Assembly: GCA_033344915.1 (NCBI GenBank)
Contig: JAWPML010000001.1
Location: 3,676,263-3,740,262 of the forward strand
DNA from: Acidimicrobiales bacterium
Lineage (GTDB): Bacteria; Actinomycetota; Acidimicrobiia; Acidimicrobiales; Aldehydirespiratoraceae
DNA length: 64,000 bases
Reading direction: 5' to 3'
Shown: piece by piece, positions 16,228 to 24,513 of the stretch
Numbering within the stretch: the first letter of the stretch is position 1
How the letters are laid out: the number at the start of each line of letters is the position of its first letter
Notes under the pieces: generated by a model
What the model was told of the DNA's origin: nothing
The model's database searches: none
What the model saw: only the letters and a program-made list of their open reading frames with translations
Translations under genes and position numbers: made by a program

Positions 16228-17466
16228 CTATTCCGTCGCGCCGGACGAGGCAGCGGTCGCGGGCACCTTCACCCGGACCGGCATCGTGCGGGGACCGCGG
16301 ACCTGGCCGGTCGACCAGGTCACGGCGGCGGGATCGGCCAGCTCGAAGTCGGGGAACGCGTCCATCCACTCCTCGAGGCCGACGCTCATCTCCAACCGGG
16401 CGAGGTTCGACCCCACGCAGCGGTGGATGCCGAGCCCGAACGCGCTGTGGCGGTTGCGCTGGCGATCGATGACGAACTCGTCGGCCTGCTCGAACGCCTC
16501 GGGATCCCGGTTGGCCGACGGGAACGACAGCAGCGTCCAGTCGCCTTCCTTCATCGGGCAGCCGCCGACCTCGACGTCCTCTGCGACGAGCCGCGCCATC
16601 GTGACCGGTGCGTAGAAGCGGAGGAACTCCTCGATTGCGAACGGTCGCACCGAGGGGTCCTCGAGCCAGCGGCGACGGTCCTCGGGGTGCTGGGCCATGT
16701 GCCAGATGCTGGACCCGATCCCCGACCAGGTCGTGTCGATGCCGGCGATGATCAGTAGGGCGATCGTGCCGCGGACGTGCTCGTCCTGGAGCGGCATGCC
16801 TTCGATGTCGCCGGTGCAGAGGTAGCTGATGAGGTCGTCGCCCAGGTTCTCGCGCCGCTCCTTGACCTTGGTGTCGAGGTAGTAGTCGAGGGTGTCCTCC
16901 CACGACTCGACCGAATTCTGACCCGGCTCCTCGAGGATGCGATGGATGAAGACGCGGAAACGGTCGCCGTCCTCGCGGGGAAGGCCGAGCATGTCGGCGA
17001 TCACGCGGACGGGGATGTGCTGGGCGTAGTCGGTCGCGGCGTCGGTGACGTCCATGCCGCTCGCCTTGATCTCCGCGATCAGGTCACGGCAGGTCTGGCG
17101 GGCGGTGTCCTCCCAGGCGGCGATCGCCTTCGGCGAGAAGAACTCGAGGAGGAACTTCCGGGCGATCGCATGGAACGGCGGGTCGCTCGTGATCGGCGGG
17201 GCGTAGCCCATCGGACGGGGCACTTCCGGGCGCCAGTCGGTCACGATCACGCCCTGGGACGTGAAGTGGTCGGTGTCCTTCGCGATGCGGGCGACGTCCT
17301 CGTGGCGGGTCGGGAGCCAGGCCCCACCGAAGCGCTCGGTGTGCGCGACCGGGCACCGCTCGCGGAGGTCGTCCCAGATCTCCGGCGCGTTCGCCGCGTA
17401 GTCGGGATGGGTGTGGTCGAAATCGGTGGCCCAGTCCTCGACGGGTGGGCGGGGGATGTCTGGCAT
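16228..17466 (-). CDS. Cytochrome P450
   Basis: This 412-aa soluble bacterial P450 has the I-helix oxygen-activation motif AGIDTTWSGI (~242), the ExxR of the K helix (EEFLRF) and the heme loop FGLGIHRCVG with the Cys thiolate near 352. It is a monooxygenase of unknown substrate; the ERR/APVTMARLV pattern resembles lipid- or terpenoid-type bacterial CYPs. The ATG at 17466 is chosen because GGAGG lies just upstream; a longer frame would cross the operator. It heads an operon with its ferredoxin. A -10-like TAGACT (17511-17516) overlaps the tandem repeat at 17484-17513, implying repression by a TetR-like factor. Confidence 0.9.
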   Translation of the reverse strand: MPDIPRPPVEDWATDFDHTHPDYAANAPEIWDDLRERCPVAHTERFGGAWLPTRHEDVARIAKDTDHFTSQGVIVTDWRPEVPRPMGYAPPITSDPPFHAIARKFLLEFFSPKAIAAWEDTARQTCRDLIAEIKASGMDVTDAATDYAQHIPVRVIADMLGLPREDGDRFRVFIHRILEEPGQNSVESWEDTLDYYLDTKVKERRENLGDDLISYLCTGDIEGMPLQDEHVRGTIALLIIAGIDTTWSGIGSSIWHMAQHPEDRRRWLEDPSVRPFAIEEFLRFYAPVTMARLVAEDVEVGGCPMKEGDWTLLSFPSANRDPEAFEQADEFVIDRQRNRHSAFGLGIHRCVGSNLARLEMSVGLEEWMDAFPDFELADPAAVTWSTGQVRGPRTMPVRVKVPATAASSGATE

Positions 17467-17483
17467 CGGATCCTCCGGCGGCG

Positions 17484-17513
17484 ACGTACACCGTAAGTAC
17501 GTACGCCGTAAGT
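17484..17513. promoter_or_regulatory. Tandem 15-bp operator in the P450 promoter
   Basis: Two head-to-tail units, ACGTACACCGTAAGT (17484-17498) and ACGTACGCCGTAAGT (17499-17513), match at 14 of 15 positions. TACGCCGTA and the central GTACGTAC have dyad symmetry. The sites lie 18-47 bp upstream of the P450 ATG and overlap its likely -10. Confidence 0.6.
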
Positions 17514-17590
17514 CTATGTCCAGCTCATCGGCACAAGTCCAGCCTTTGTGACCCGTTTCACCCCCCTGCCCCCGGATCCCCCCGCTCAAG

Positions 17591-17783
17591 GGAATCTCTG
17601 GTCACGAAAGTGTCGCCGCGTCCCGGAATTCTCCCCCCCCCCCCACGAGCAATCTCTGGTCAGGAAAGTGTCGTGCCCGGCCCGGGAGATCGACCCTTTC
17701 GTGCCCAGAGATTCCTCGGTGTGGGTGTTCGCCTGGGCCGCACGACACTTTCGTGCCCAGAGATTCCGGGGTTCTGAGATTCC
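17591..17783. repeat. Nested inverted-repeat cluster (AATCTCTGG element, copies A-E)
   Basis: Copies A (17591-17615) and B (17651-17673) on the plus strand carry AATCTCTGGTCACGAAAG plus TGTCG (B has one change). Copies C (17691-17715) and D (17743-17767) carry the reverse complement, ending CCCAGAGATTCC. A pairs with D (one mismatch in 25) and B with C, so the whole stretch can fold as nested stems. A remnant E (TCTGAGATTCC) ends at 17783. This is the only content seen in the 335-bp gap 17467-17801 besides the operator and a run of 12 C at 17633-17644. Confidence 0.85.
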
Positions 17784-17801
17784 GCGGGCGGGGGCGCGGG
17801 G

Positions 17802-18416
17802 TCAGGTGGGGGTGGGCGTGCGGGTCTTGCGGTTGAGCCAGGCGATCATGCCGAGGACGAAGGCGAGCACGCCCACGAAGATGAAGGCCTCGGGGAACAG
17901 CGACGGGCGGACGCTGCCGAGGTGACGCTGGATCGCACCGTCGGACACCGGGCCGGTCGCCAGGGGCGGCGCCGGATCGGCGTCGATGTCGACCTCCGCG
18001 GCGGCGAGGGCGCGAGTGCCGGAACACAGGCCGACGTCGAACCATCCGTCCTCGAGGGTGTGGAACCCGGTCTCGCTGCGTCCGAAGACGAGGTACTCCG
18101 TGGCGAGCTCGAAGTCGAAGCCGCACGCCGCGCTGCTCTCGTTGGTGACGACGCCGACCTGCTCGCCGATCTCTCCGCTGTACACGGCGTCGACATCGAG
18201 AACGACGACCGCGGGATGGGTCTCGACGAACATCCCCTCTCGGGGCGCGTGCACGCTGGCGACCGTGCCGATGAACGCGGCGTCGGCCGACGCCAACGCC
18301 TCCGCATCGGTGAGCGGTCCGGCACAGGAGCACGCCATCGCCGGGCCGGCCGAGGCGAGAACCAGCGTCGTGGCCAACGCCAGAACGGCGACCAAGAGCC
18401 GCGCGAGCCTCACCAC
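17802..18416 (-). CDS. TIMP/NTR-like exported protein with C-terminal membrane anchor
   Basis: This 204-aa protein has a signal peptide ending GPAMA, after which the mature chain starts CSCAGPLTDAEALASADAAF. An N-terminal Cys-x-Cys directly after cleavage is the hallmark of the TIMP/NTR-like fold, in which it blocks metalloproteases in animals; bacterial function is unknown. Further Cys (SSAACGF, VGLCSG) may complete disulfides. A membrane helix near 176-194 (AFIFVGVLAFVLGMIAWL) with a basic tail anchors it. Its start overlaps the small membrane protein by 7 bp, as third gene of the RF3 operon. Confidence 0.8.
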   Translation of the reverse strand: MVRLARLLVAVLALATTLVLASAGPAMACSCAGPLTDAEALASADAAFIGTVASVHAPREGMFVETHPAVVVLDVDAVYSGEIGEQVGVVTNESSAACGFDFELATEYLVFGRSETGFHTLEDGWFDVGLCSGTRALAAAEVDIDADPAPPLATGPVSDGAIQRHLGSVRPSLFPEAFIFVGVLAFVLGMIAWLNRKTRTPTPT

Positions 18417-18574
18417 TCCTGCTCTTCCCGCCGCTTCTTCGCGAGCCGTGCCGCGATGATCACGCCGATGATGCCCACGATCACGAACCCGACGGCGAGG
18501 ACGGTACCTCCGCTGGCCTGGTCGACCGGATCGACCTCCTCGGTTGCGAGCACGAGCGCGACCAGCAGGCTCAT
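18410..18574 (-). CDS. Small single-pass membrane protein (54 aa)
   Basis: The protein is MSLLVALVLATEEVD..., with one strong membrane helix (about 24-43) followed by a basic/acidic tail AKKRREEQEW. The first ~11 residues are also hydrophobic and may be a cleaved signal. It begins at ATG 18574, overlapping the end of prfC by 4 bp (ATGA), and its end overlaps the next gene by 7 bp. This tight packing is the main reason to call it real. Function is unknown. Confidence 0.7.
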   Translation of the reverse strand: MSLLVALVLATEEVDPVDQASGGTVLAVGFVIVGIIGVIIAARLAKKRREEQEW

Positions 18575-20151
18575 GTGCCTTCGGCGATGAGCTTGTCGAG
18601 CCGGAGTTCGGGCTGATCGCCCTCGAGCCGTTGGAGCCAGTAGGGGCTCTCGAACAGGGCGAGCAGCTCGCCGTCGGAGCGGTGGGTGACGGTCACGCCG
18701 CTCATCCCCCGGAGCTTCTCGGCGGACTCGGCGTCGGTGACGCGGGCGACCGTCCACGAGCACGGGACCATCTCGACCGGTGCGCCGAACTCGTTCTCCA
18801 GCCGATGCTGGGCGACCTCGAACTGGAGCGGACCGACGGCGGCGAGGATCGGGGCCTGGTCGCCGACGTCCGGCTCGCGGAGCACCTGCACCACACCCTC
18901 TTCGTCGAGCTGGTTGATCCCGCTGCGGAACTGCTTCACCTTCGACGTGTCGATGGTGCGCACGACGCGGAAGTGGGCCGGCGCGAACGCGGGCATCTCC
19001 GGCCACAGCACCTCCTCGTCGACCCAGACGGCATCGCCGACGCGGAAGTCGTTGGCGTTGACGAGGCCGACCACGTCGCCGGGCCACGCCTCCTCGACGG
19101 TCTCGCGGTCCTGGCCGGTGACCGATTGGGCGTACTTCGTGGCGAACGGCTTGCCGGTCGGCCCGTGGGTCACGACCATGCCCCGCTCGAACCGCCCGGA
19201 GCAGACGCGCATGAAAGCGACGCGATCACGATGGTTCTTGTCGGTGTTGGCCTGCACCTTGAAGACGAGGCCGGAGAACGGCGACTCGAGCGGACGCGGG
19301 TTGCCGTCGCGGTCCTTCTGCGGGCTCGGCGACGGCACGAGGTCCACCATCGCGTCGAGGATGAGGCGCACGCCGAAGTTGGTCAGCGCCGACCCGAAGA
19401 AGACGGGGGACAGCTCGCCGGCCTCGAACCGCTTCTGATCGAACTCGCGCCCGATCGTGTCGAGCAGCTCGATGCCTTCCTCGGCTTCCTTCCAGAGATC
19501 GCCCTCCTCCTCGGCCGCCCGGTCGCGGTCGACGACCTCCTCGGGTGCCTCGGTCGCGCCGCGGGCCGTGCGGGTGTAGCGGACGAACTCGTTCTCGTGA
19601 CGGTCGATCACGCCCCGGAAGCGCTCGCCGTCGCCGACGGGCCACGAGATCGGCACCGGCTCGAGCACGAGCTGTTCCTCGATCTCGTCGAGGAGCTCGA
19701 GCGGATCGAGCGAGGGACGGTCCCACTTGTTGATGAAGGTGACGATCGGGATCTCGCGGTCGCGGCAGACCTCGAAGAGCTTGCGGGTCTGCGCCTCGAT
19801 GCCCTTCGAGCCGTCGAGCACCATGATCGCCGCGTCGGTCGCAGCGAGCACCCGGTACGTGTCCTCGGAGAAGTCGCGGTGGCCGGGCGTGTCGAGCAGG
19901 TTCAGGACGTGGTCGCGGTAGGGAAACTGCAGCACCGTCGACGTGATCGAGATCCCGCGCTGCTGCTCGAGCTCCATCCAGTCGGACGTGGCCGAACGGC
20001 GATCGCCCTTCGCCTTGACCGATCCCGCCCCGGTCGTGAGCGCGCCGCCGTAGAGGAGGAACTTCTCCGTGAGGGTCGTCTTGCCCGCGTCGGGGTGCGA
20101 GATGATCGCGAACGTGCGGCGTCGCTCGGCCTCGAGCCGGGGATCGGACAT
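18571..20151 (-). CDS. prfC: Peptide chain release factor 3
   Basis: RF3 is the translational GTPase that recycles RF1/RF2 from the ribosome. At 526 aa it has the usual length. The G domain is complete: ISHPDAGKTT (P loop, ~17-26), LLDTPGHRDF (G3, ~81) and INKWD (G4). RF3-specific domains follow (PLQFEVAQHRLENEF). I use ATG 20151 because TAGCCT lies exactly 6 nt upstream; an adjacent GTG at 20154 would add one residue. It is the first gene of an operon with two small envelope proteins. Confidence 0.95.
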   Translation of the reverse strand: MSDPRLEAERRRTFAIISHPDAGKTTLTEKFLLYGGALTTGAGSVKAKGDRRSATSDWMELEQQRGISITSTVLQFPYRDHVLNLLDTPGHRDFSEDTYRVLAATDAAIMVLDGSKGIEAQTRKLFEVCRDREIPIVTFINKWDRPSLDPLELLDEIEEQLVLEPVPISWPVGDGERFRGVIDRHENEFVRYTRTARGATEAPEEVVDRDRAAEEEGDLWKEAEEGIELLDTIGREFDQKRFEAGELSPVFFGSALTNFGVRLILDAMVDLVPSPSPQKDRDGNPRPLESPFSGLVFKVQANTDKNHRDRVAFMRVCSGRFERGMVVTHGPTGKPFATKYAQSVTGQDRETVEEAWPGDVVGLVNANDFRVGDAVWVDEEVLWPEMPAFAPAHFRVVRTIDTSKVKQFRSGINQLDEEGVVQVLREPDVGDQAPILAAVGPLQFEVAQHRLENEFGAPVEMVPCSWTVARVTDAESAEKLRGMSGVTVTHRSDGELLALFESPYWLQRLEGDQPELRLDKLIAEGT

Positions 20152-20157
20152 CACGTC

Positions 20158-20163
20158 AGGCTA
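20158..20163 (-). promoter_or_regulatory. -10 element (TAGCCT) of prfC
   Basis: TAGCCT ends 6 nt before the ATG at 20151, favouring that start over the GTG next to it. Confidence 0.5.
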
Positions 20164-20232
20164 CGGCCGACTGCGGCTGTTCGCCGCGGCCCAGCTGACG
20201 CATCGCTGACGGGCACCTGCGATCATGTGCAC

Positions 20233-21762
20233 ATGCGCCGTTCCCTGCTCGTGATGACGATCGCCCTCCTGCTCTCGCCCCTCCTCGCCGCGCCCGCAGC
20301 CGCGCAGGATGAGCCGAGCGTGATGGATGTGCTGCTCGACCTGGGTGTCGTGGAGATCGTGGATGTCGATTCCGATCCCGTGCAGAGCGTCGACGGAAGT
20401 GACCCTCCCGAGCCGCTCATCACGATCCTCGGCGAGGGCAGCGCGGTGTTCCCGCTGGACCAACTGGACCGCGACGGTGACGGTGTGATCACGCCGGCTG
20501 ACCTGCTCGGCGCCGACCCTTCGGTGCCCGCGGGCGAGCCGATCCCCTTCGGTTCCCCCGATCGTCCCGACCTCCCCCACGGCGAGGTGATCCTGCCCCC
20601 GAGCTTCGACTTCTGGGAGTTCAGCGGCACCTTCCGTTGGAACGTCGTCCAGCTGAGCGCACCGCTCGACAGTCTCGAGGGGGTGACCGAGGTCGGCTTC
20701 TACGAGGTGCGTACCGGGTTGCCGCTGATCGAGCCGGTCCCCAACTTCAACTTCCCGGGAACGGGCTTCACCACCGGCACCGGTCTCGTCGACACGGCGG
20801 ACGGGCTGTTCGAGGCGGGCCAGATCCAGACCACCGACAGCGGTGTACCCACCGGCTACGCCAGCCCGTACGTCGAGGCGAGGTGGACGACGAACGGCGA
20901 GTTCTTCGCCGGCCTCGGCACGGAGAATCCGCAATCCGATTTCACCGCCATCGTGTCGAACGGCACCGACCCCGACGACCCGTCGACGTTCTGGTGGCAG
21001 CCGACCGAGTTGGCGTCCGTCCCGATCGAGGTCACCGTCGAGGACTTCGAGGCTGCCTTCGCCACGGTGGCCACCAAGCAGGCGGCGTCGCCCGAGTCGG
21101 ACGACAACGACGACGACAACGACACCGAGGTCGCCGCCGAGCCGGAGGATGCGGTGGACGATCCGGCGGAGATCGTCATCGAGGCCGACCCCCCGACCGA
21201 GAGCGCCGGTGACGGCTTCGCGTGGGAGTACGTCCTGCTCGGTGCGGTCGTCGTCGCCGGCGTCACCTTCTACTTCTTCGGGTGGAAGCGGAGGAAGGTG
21301 GAGCCGCGGCTGCACCGGGAGCGGACCCGGCTCGTGTTCGACCCGGCCGATGCGGCGGACCCCGAGGTCGCCAAGGCGTACGTCCTCGACGTCGAGGCCC
21401 GCGCGACGGCGGGAGGGGCCGGTGTGAACGAAGGTCGCACCATCGTCCGACCGGTCGACTTCCTCGAGGACGATCCCCATGGCTCGCACGTCCCCGACGA
21501 ACTCCGACCGTTCGTGATCCGGGTGCGCGACCTGTTCGACGACGACGAGGACGGCGGCATCGATTCGGCGAGCATCGTCTCCATTTTCGCCGGTCAGCTC
21601 ATGGGCACGCTCTCCTTGCCCGAAGCGAGGAACGTGGACGACTTCAGCGGCCTCGAGATCGACCGCGAGACGGGCCAGGTGTTCGAGCGCCAGTACGACC
21701 AGACGAAGCCCGAGGACGACAGCGACCCGATCTCGATGGACACCGGCGGACCGGTCCCGTGA
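20233..21762 (+). CDS. Secreted, membrane-anchored protein of unknown function
   Basis: This 509-aa protein has a clear signal peptide (LLVMTIALLLSPLLAAPAAA, ~4-23). The extracytoplasmic part (~25-300) has an EF-hand-like DRDGDGVITPADLL loop near 80 and beta-rich sequence, then an Asp/Glu/Asn-rich stretch. A membrane helix (~330-350, EYVLLGAVVVAGVTFYFFGW) precedes a basic stop-transfer (KRRK) and a ~150-aa cytoplasmic tail. No family recognised. The Ca2+-like loop and the topology suggest an envelope structural or signalling protein. It is divergent from prfC and convergent with the prenyl synthase gene. Confidence 0.75.
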   Translation: MRRSLLVMTIALLLSPLLAAPAAAQDEPSVMDVLLDLGVVEIVDVDSDPVQSVDGSDPPEPLITILGEGSAVFPLDQLDRDGDGVITPADLLGADPSVPAGEPIPFGSPDRPDLPHGEVILPPSFDFWEFSGTFRWNVVQLSAPLDSLEGVTEVGFYEVRTGLPLIEPVPNFNFPGTGFTTGTGLVDTADGLFEAGQIQTTDSGVPTGYASPYVEARWTTNGEFFAGLGTENPQSDFTAIVSNGTDPDDPSTFWWQPTELASVPIEVTVEDFEAAFATVATKQAASPESDDNDDDNDTEVAAEPEDAVDDPAEIVIEADPPTESAGDGFAWEYVLLGAVVVAGVTFYFFGWKRRKVEPRLHRERTRLVFDPADAADPEVAKAYVLDVEARATAGGAGVNEGRTIVRPVDFLEDDPHGSHVPDELRPFVIRVRDLFDDDEDGGIDSASIVSIFAGQLMGTLSLPEARNVDDFSGLEIDRETGQVFERQYDQTKPEDDSDPISMDTGGPVP

Positions 21763-21775
21763 CGACCGGGTTCGG

Positions 21776-22822
21776 TCAGACGTCGCGCTCGACCACATAG
21801 TCGGCGAGCGCGCGCAGCGCGTCGCGACTGTCGTGGTGGTCGGGTAGCGCGTCGATCGCGGCGACGGCCTCGGCGAGCAGGCGCTCGGTCTCGGCCTCGG
21901 ACGCTGCGACCGCGCCGGTGTCGACCATCACCTGCTGGATCGCCGCGATGTCGTCGGCGCGGGTGGTGGAGCCGACCTTGTCGAGTACGGCGAGCTGGGT
22001 GGCGTCGGCCCGCTCACGGGCGAGCGCGAGGAGCAGGGTGGGCTTGCCCTCGATGAGGTCGTCGCCGACCGGTTTGCCGGTGCGCTCACTGTCTCCGAAG
22101 GCGCCGAGCACGTCGTCGCGGAGCTGGAAGGCGATGCCGAGCGGCATGCCATGAGCCGCGAGATCGTCGGCGAGATCGGGGCGGCCGGCCAGCGCGGCAC
22201 CGAGCTGGAGCGGCCGCACGATCGTGTAGCCGGCGGTCTTGTTGCGCATGATCGTGCGGGCGCCGTCGGCGGTGATCGCGCCGGTGACGGTGCCGAGTAC
22301 GTCGAGATACTGGCCCATGTTGAGCTCGGTGCGCAGGGCGTCCCAGACGGCGCGCACCGCGGGCGGGGCGTCGCCGATGCAGCGGTCGGCCATCACCATC
22401 GCGATGTCGCCGACCAGGATCGCGGCGGCCTCACCGAAGCGGCGGTCCTCACCGTTCCAATCGCCCGCTTCGTGGCGGCGGATGAACCGGGCCCAGACCG
22501 TGGGAGCGCCGCGCCGGGTCGGCGAGCCGTCCATCACGTCGTCGTGGACGAGGGCGAACGCGTGGAGCAGCTCGAGTGCGCAGCCGCCCCTCACGGCGCC
22601 CTCGCCGTCCGGCTCTCCGCCGGCGATGACCCAACCCCAGTGGCAGTAGGCGGGACGGATGCGCTTGCCGCCGCCGGCAACGAAGTCCTCGAGGTCCCCG
22701 AGGGGGGTGTCGAGCGCAGGGTCGAGCTCCTGCCAGGTGGCTCGTTCCCGGGCGAACACCTCGGCGAGAGCGCGATCGACCTGCGTGGCGACGCGGGTGA
22801 GCTGCGCCGGCGCGTCGGTCAC
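21776..22822 (-). CDS. Polyprenyl (geranylgeranyl-type) diphosphate synthase
   Basis: This 348-aa trans-prenyltransferase elongates allylic diphosphates with IPP. The first Asp-rich motif is LVHDDVMDGS (~93-102) with Arg in PTRRG after it; the second is LRDDVLGAFGD (~233). GGGKRIRP at ~56 is the IPP-binding block. Product length cannot be fixed from sequence alone; a C20 or longer chain is likely for isoprenoid lipids. The start is GTG 22822, overlapping the end of xseB by 4 bp (GTGA), so it is third in the xseA-xseB-prenyl synthase operon. Confidence 0.9.
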   Translation of the reverse strand: MTDAPAQLTRVATQVDRALAEVFARERATWQELDPALDTPLGDLEDFVAGGGKRIRPAYCHWGWVIAGGEPDGEGAVRGGCALELLHAFALVHDDVMDGSPTRRGAPTVWARFIRRHEAGDWNGEDRRFGEAAAILVGDIAMVMADRCIGDAPPAVRAVWDALRTELNMGQYLDVLGTVTGAITADGARTIMRNKTAGYTIVRPLQLGAALAGRPDLADDLAAHGMPLGIAFQLRDDVLGAFGDSERTGKPVGDDLIEGKPTLLLALARERADATQLAVLDKVGSTTRADDIAAIQQVMVDTGAVAASEAETERLLAEAVAAIDALPDHHDSRDALRALADYVVERDV

Positions 22823-23106
22823 TCGGGATCCAGGTCGAGCGTGCCGTCGTTGGTTCCGTCGTCGCCCTCGTCCTCGTCGTCGTCGCTCGCCGGAGCGTCG
22901 AGCGACGCCACGATCTTCTCGACCTGCACGCGGGCGGCACCGATGCGGTCGCGACACAGGGTGATCAGCGTGGATGCCCGCTCGACGCGCGAGGCGAGGA
23001 CGTCGACGTCGAGATCGTCGTCCTCGAGATCGTCCAGGATCGACTCGAGTTCGGCCATCGCATCGGCGTAGCCGACCTCGGAATCGCTGGGTGCGGTGTC
23101 GCTCAC
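22819..23106 (-). CDS. xseB: Exodeoxyribonuclease VII small subunit
   Basis: The 95-aa protein is the XseB helical hairpin: ADAMAELESILDDLE and LASRVERASTLITLCRDRI are the two family helices. An unusually acidic tail (ASDDDEDEGDD) follows. Several copies bind one XseA to form the ssDNA-specific exonuclease VII. It overlaps xseA by 4 bp and the prenyl synthase by 4 bp, so all three are translationally coupled. Confidence 0.95.
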   Translation of the reverse strand: MSDTAPSDSEVGYADAMAELESILDDLEDDDLDVDVLASRVERASTLITLCRDRIGAARVQVEKIVASLDAPASDDDEDEGDDGTNDGTLDLDPE

Positions 23107-24458
23107 GATGTCTCCTCGGTGGGTGCGGGCTCGCCGGCGGACGGATCGGTGTCGGTGCCGACGATCGTACTGGTGGCCGTGCCGTCGGCGACCCGGGTGG
23201 TGATGGTCGAGCCCGGGGCGAGATCGGCCACGGACCGGACCACCGCGCCCTGCTCGTCACGGGTGATCGACCAACCCCGGGCGAGGGCGATGGCCGGGTC
23301 GAGGGCGCGGACCTTCGCGGTGACGAGGTCCAGTCGGTCCTCGGCTCGCCGCAGGGCGTGACGGCGGGCGACGTCGATCCGGGCCACGGCGAGGTCGAGC
23401 TGGACGCGCGCTCGCGTGTCGGCCTGTCGCGCCGATCGCTCGAGACGATGTGACTGGGCGGCGAGGCGTTGGTCCGCGTTCGTCAGGGCACCGCGGCTGG
23501 CCGCGACCACGCCCCGCTCGGCGTGGACCACCCGGTGCTCGGCCCGCTCCGTTGCCCGCCGTCCGCCCGCCACGACGGCCCGCTCGATCTCGCCGAGCCG
23601 TCCGAGCCACTCGGCCACCCGAGCGACGACGAGCTGCGCGGCCGCCGTGGGGGTGGTGGTCGCGGTGTGGGCGACCTCGTCGGCGACGCTGCGATCGATG
23701 TCGTGACCCACACCCGTGATGACGGCGACCGGCGACGCGGCGATGGCCCGGGCCACGAGCTCGTGGTCGAACGTGGCCAGGTCGGTCTTCGATCCGCCGC
23801 CCCGGGCCACGATCATCAGGTCGACGCCTGCCTCGCCGGCGGCCCGGATCGCGGCGGCCACCCCGTGTTCGGCGCCGAGCCCCTGCACCGCCGTGTCGAC
23901 CTCCACGAGGGTGAACGCCAGTTCGCTGCGTTCGAACACCGTCGTGATGTCGGCGTGGGCCGCGCTGCCGATCGAGGTGACGATGCCGATCCGCAACGGC
24001 ACCGGCGGGATCGGGCAGCGGGCGTTGGCCCGCAGCAGACCGTCCGCCGAGAGGGCGGCCATCAGGGCGTCTCGTTCGGCGGCGAGCCGGCCGAGCGTGT
24101 AGGTCGGGTCGATCGCCGACATTCGCAGCTGGATCCGACCCTGCGGCGGGTAGTAGTCGACCATCCCCTGGATACGGATCTGGACCCCGTCGCTCATGCG
24201 GATCGGATCGCCGTGCCGCTTCAGCAGCCGGTTGACCCGATCCCGGTTCTCCCGGAAGAGCACGACGGGGACGGTGGCCACCGGTGCGGCGCCCGGCGTG
24301 TCGGAAGGCTCGACCAGATCGAAGTAGACGTGGCCGTTGCGCGACCGGGTGATCCCGCTGATCTCACCCTCGACCCAGACCCCGTAGGGCATCGCCTGCT
24401 CGAGCGCGGCGCGCACGACCGTGCCGAGCTCGCTGACGGTGAGGGTCTGGTCGTCCAC
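23103..24458 (-). CDS. xseA: Exodeoxyribonuclease VII large subunit
   Basis: The 451-aa catalytic subunit has the N-terminal OB fold (VWVEGEISGITRSRNGHVYF) and the ExoVII_large core (GIVTSIGSAAHADI, IVARGGGSKTDL, ITGVGHDIDRSVAD EVAHTATTTPTAAA region), followed by the long coiled-coil that binds XseB. It degrades single-stranded DNA to oligonucleotides in repair. The GTG at 24458 is supported by TACGGT 8 nt upstream (24467-24472). First gene of the operon. Confidence 0.95.
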   Translation of the reverse strand: MDDQTLTVSELGTVVRAALEQAMPYGVWVEGEISGITRSRNGHVYFDLVEPSDTPGAAPVATVPVVLFRENRDRVNRLLKRHGDPIRMSDGVQIRIQGMVDYYPPQGRIQLRMSAIDPTYTLGRLAAERDALMAALSADGLLRANARCPIPPVPLRIGIVTSIGSAAHADITTVFERSELAFTLVEVDTAVQGLGAEHGVAAAIRAAGEAGVDLMIVARGGGSKTDLATFDHELVARAIAASPVAVITGVGHDIDRSVADEVAHTATTTPTAAAQLVVARVAEWLGRLGEIERAVVAGGRRATERAEHRVVHAERGVVAASRGALTNADQRLAAQSHRLERSARQADTRARVQLDLAVARIDVARRHALRRAEDRLDLVTAKVRALDPAIALARGWSITRDEQGAVVRSVADLAPGSTITTRVADGTATSTIVGTDTDPSAGEPAPTEETS

Positions 24459-24466
24459 GACGTCGA

Positions 24467-24472
24467 ACCGTA
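24467..24472 (-). promoter_or_regulatory. -10 element (TACGGT) of the xseA operon
   Basis: TACGGT ends 8 nt before the GTG start at 24458, consistent with a leaderless or nearly leaderless mRNA. Confidence 0.45.
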
Positions 24473-24513
24473 GTGCCCCGCGCTGACAGCCCGATCAGGC
24501 GGCCGCCCGGGTG

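Noticed and set aside
16019-16903. A longer 294-codon frame ending in the ferredoxin
   Set aside because: Its first ~229 codons run out of frame through the P450 and are Arg/Pro-rich; only the last 65 residues are ferredoxin.
17591-17783. CRISPR array
   Set aside because: Repeats occur in both orientations, only about five units, spacing is uneven, and no cas genes are present.
17591-17783. Insertion-sequence ends flanking a mobile element
   Set aside because: The inverted arms enclose only 27-130 bp with no open frame and no target-site duplication that I can see.
22828-23260. N-terminal extension of the polyprenyl synthase
   Set aside because: It would run across xseB in another frame and is Arg/Pro-rich; GTG 22822 gives the normal family length and a coupled overlap.
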